From assembly GCA_023436025.1 (NCBI GenBank), contig JAEZKX010000288.1:1-14500 (forward strand): a DNA stretch of 14,500 nt. Direction: 5' to 3'. The DNA is from Pseudomonadota bacterium (lineage in GTDB: Bacteria > Pseudomonadota > Gammaproteobacteria > Burkholderiales > Burkholderiaceae_C). The notes beneath the pieces were generated by a model. It was not told where the DNA came from and did not search any database. It saw only the letters and a program-made list of their open reading frames with translations. Of this stretch, positions 14,491 to 14,500 are shown in pieces (position 1 is the stretch's first letter; each line of letters starts with the position of its first letter). The position numbers and the translations under genes are program-made.

Positions 14491-14500
14491 TGTCTAGGAT

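Overview
This window is GC-rich chromosomal DNA that reads as a betaproteobacterium of the order Burkholderiales, most likely Comamonadaceae (Ramlibacter/Variovorax-like). The grounds are codon bias, the protein families present (KPN_02809/YpfJ peptidase, SapC-family protein, a long TrpRS with an extra C-terminal region) and the gene order nucleosidase/PHP - EamA - YciO - site-2 protease - trpS. The taxon is inference from memory of the families. I see no phage, transposon, CRISPR array, tRNA or rRNA. Sixteen protein genes cover nearly everything, and no gene-free stretch exceeds about 200 bases.

Left part (1-4153). The 5' part of a membrane sensor protein runs off the left edge on the minus strand. 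Divergent from it is a small protein of unknown function, which converges on a two-gene minus-strand operon: a CNNM/CorC-type membrane protein (DUF21-CBS-CorC_HlyC) followed 13 bases later by a SapC-family protein. Divergent from that operon is apaH (Ap4A hydrolase), which converges on the next block.

Middle (4154-6661, minus strand). ypfJ (zinc metallopeptidase) is followed by rhlE (DEAD-box RNA helicase). The roughly 200 bases between them hold the most unusual structure in the window: an imperfect inverted repeat of about 105 bases built from GCAAAG-type units at a 9-11 base period. It would fold into a long hairpin in the leader of rhlE.

Right-middle (6687-11765, plus strand). Six genes lie almost head to tail: pcp, a PHP-domain phosphatase/RNase AM (rnm/trpH), an EamA transporter, yciO, a site-2 protease-like M50 protein and trpS. 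Spacings of 38, -4, 7, 13 and 3 bases suggest one operon with at least one internal promoter. Pyroglutamate removal, RNA 5'-end/pAp processing, a TsaC-like protein and TrpRS give it a translation/RNA-maintenance flavour.

Right end. A LuxR-type response regulator (+) and a multi-pass sensor histidine kinase (-) sit tail to tail and probably form a two-component pair. A small KGG-motif stress protein closes the window, followed by a strong GC-rich hairpin.

Two patterns run through the window. First, many non-coupled start codons have a -10-like hexamer ([T/C/G]A[G/C]A[A/C/G]T) only 6-10 bases upstream and little Shine-Dalgarno sequence, suggesting leaderless or near-leaderless mRNAs. Second, convergent gene ends carry strong GC hairpins without U-tracts. 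I do not see a convincing novel defence or metabolic system; this is mostly ordinary core genome, with the rhlE leader repeat as the best item to follow up.
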